Shown in pieces: positions 63,101 through 64,000 of a DNA stretch of 64,000 nucleotides. Within the stretch, counting starts at the first letter, position 1. Every line of letters starts with the position of its first letter. The translations under genes were made by a program, and so were the position numbers. The notes under the pieces were generated by a model. That model was not told the DNA's origin. It saw only the letters and a list, made by a program, of their open reading frames with translations, and searched no databases. Origin of the DNA: Calliopsis andreniformis (lineage: Eukaryota > Arthropoda > Insecta > Hymenoptera > Andrenidae); contig NC_135071.1 in assembly GCF_051401765.1 (NCBI RefSeq), positions 20,252,961-20,316,960 of the forward strand, given 5' to 3'.

Positions 63101-64000
63101 GTGTCGTGTGGGGGTGTAAGTGGTTCCTAAAGTGTATGTAGGAAATGTAGGGTACCTCTCGTCGGACGATTTCTGTCTCCACGTGGGATAATTGTCTGTA
63201 CTTTCTCAGCGCACAGTGAATCTATATCTTGCACCGACAGGGGAGCTTTCTCTATTCTAAAGAGTTATTGACGTCTCCCATTCACGGTTTGGAAAACACT
63301 TGTTTCTCTCGAAGGGATGGAACAGCTGAAGTATTTTTTGGAGAGTGATTGAAAATTCAATGAACTGCAGAACATGGACGGATCGATTCTAAATGAATCT
63401 CGGGGCAATTTGAGAAACATAATTGTTGCCAGTTAATCGGCCTCAAGGTTCCGCGAGGCCATAAATATGCACAAGGCCGTGATACGTGAATTACAATTCT
63501 TATCAATTCTACGCACGGCAAGGTCATCCGTTTATTATCAACAGTTGTGAGCCGCTCCTAATGTGCTTATGTACGATCATGCGTCGAAGATTACGCTTAT
63601 CTGACAAATAGCGCCGTACGCGAATTTTTCCACCGTATCAAGCCCTCTAAAGCGAACGTTCGTGACAACGCTGAAACGTTTGGCTCCACTGGGTCGAAAT
63701 TTCAAGCATTGGTTTCGATGCATCAATAGTTACGTAAAATGTGGTTGCATCGTAAAAAAATGCAAATAGAAAGAGTCTGGGGGTGCGTCAGTAGCGTAAC
63801 GAGACGTCTAGGTGTACCGTTAACATTTTTTTAAGCCATTAGCTGCGTCAGACACGTTGACGTAATCGGTCTGGGGAGTCGGGGCGACAAACCGGGACAA
63901 CTAGACGCGACCTACATATTGTTTCGACTGTGTTACACAACCTGCGAACGTGCCCAGGCTCGGTCAACGACCGACTCTGTCGCCATATTGTGAAAGCGCG
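60166..64000. other. Non-coding stretch to window end
   Basis: No protein gene is recognised. The overlapping frames at 62071-62454 (+, 127 aa) and 62079-62429 (-, 116 aa) cover the same bases and look like chance. The CpG-rich block at 62540-62870 is the only promoter-like or exon-like part. Confidence 0.5.
62540..62870 (+). promoter_or_regulatory. CpG-rich block, candidate non-coding first exon
   Basis: The CpG-dense sequence contains a consensus splice donor, CTC/GTAAGT at 62766, inside the block. This would fit a first exon of a gene continuing beyond the window, but donor-like sequences occur by chance and no acceptor or reading frame supports it. Confidence 0.18.

Overview
The window is eukaryotic nuclear DNA from an insect, most likely a hymenopteran of the bee kind. 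The proteins read as insect orthologues split by short introns (about 60-180 bp, the one clear exception being about 810 bp). The genes sit in AT-rich sequence while the gene-free part is more mixed and CpG-containing, a layout reported for bee genomes. The order and species are inferences.

Layout. Positions 1-19,000 are gene-dense and carry five complete protein-coding genes whose exon chains I reconstructed with intact reading frames. They are kinesin-1 heavy chain (363-4964, +, 14 exons, 967 aa), a CFAP107/C1orf158-like ciliary microtubule inner protein (8598-9604, +, 4 exons, 250 aa), a TMEM201/SAMP1-like inner nuclear membrane protein with an Ima1 N-terminal zinc domain (12757-10356, -, 6 exons, 654 aa), the 26S proteasome ATPase Rpt6/PSMC5 (13535-15144, +, 6 exons, 404 aa), and the FTSJ3/Spb1 pre-rRNA 2'-O-methyltransferase (15468-18428, +, 5 exons, 855 aa). 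CFAP107 and TMEM201 converge, TMEM201 and Rpt6 diverge from a 777-bp shared promoter region, and Rpt6 and FTSJ3 are head-to-tail with 323 bp between them.

Positions 18,430-20,260 are a transition zone with a 16-bp inverted repeat, a related pair of short segments, and two unrecognised candidate small coding units, one spliced on + and one 67-aa ORF on -.

Positions 20,260-64,000 are about 44 kb with no protein gene I can recognise. The open frames there are short, overlap on both strands and are concentrated in GC-rich stretches, as expected by chance. Supportable items are one tRNA-Val(CAC) on the minus strand with a T8 terminator, two arrays of the same 8-bp unit, a 26-bp perfect palindrome, a 40-bp dispersed repeat pair, and several CpG-rich or CRE/E-box-containing blocks that could be promoters, first exons or enhancers. 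The stretch could be a large intron, an intergenic regulatory landscape, or both; the sequence alone does not decide.

The genes do not form one pathway. Kinesin-1 and CFAP107 both act on microtubules, and TMEM201 orthologues link the nuclear envelope to the cytoskeleton, but nothing in the sequence shows this proximity to be functional. Rpt6 and FTSJ3 are housekeeping genes of protein turnover and ribosome assembly. I found no clear novel system. The best leads are a GC-AG intron in the kinesin gene, the candidate spliced microprotein, and the 40-bp repeat pair.
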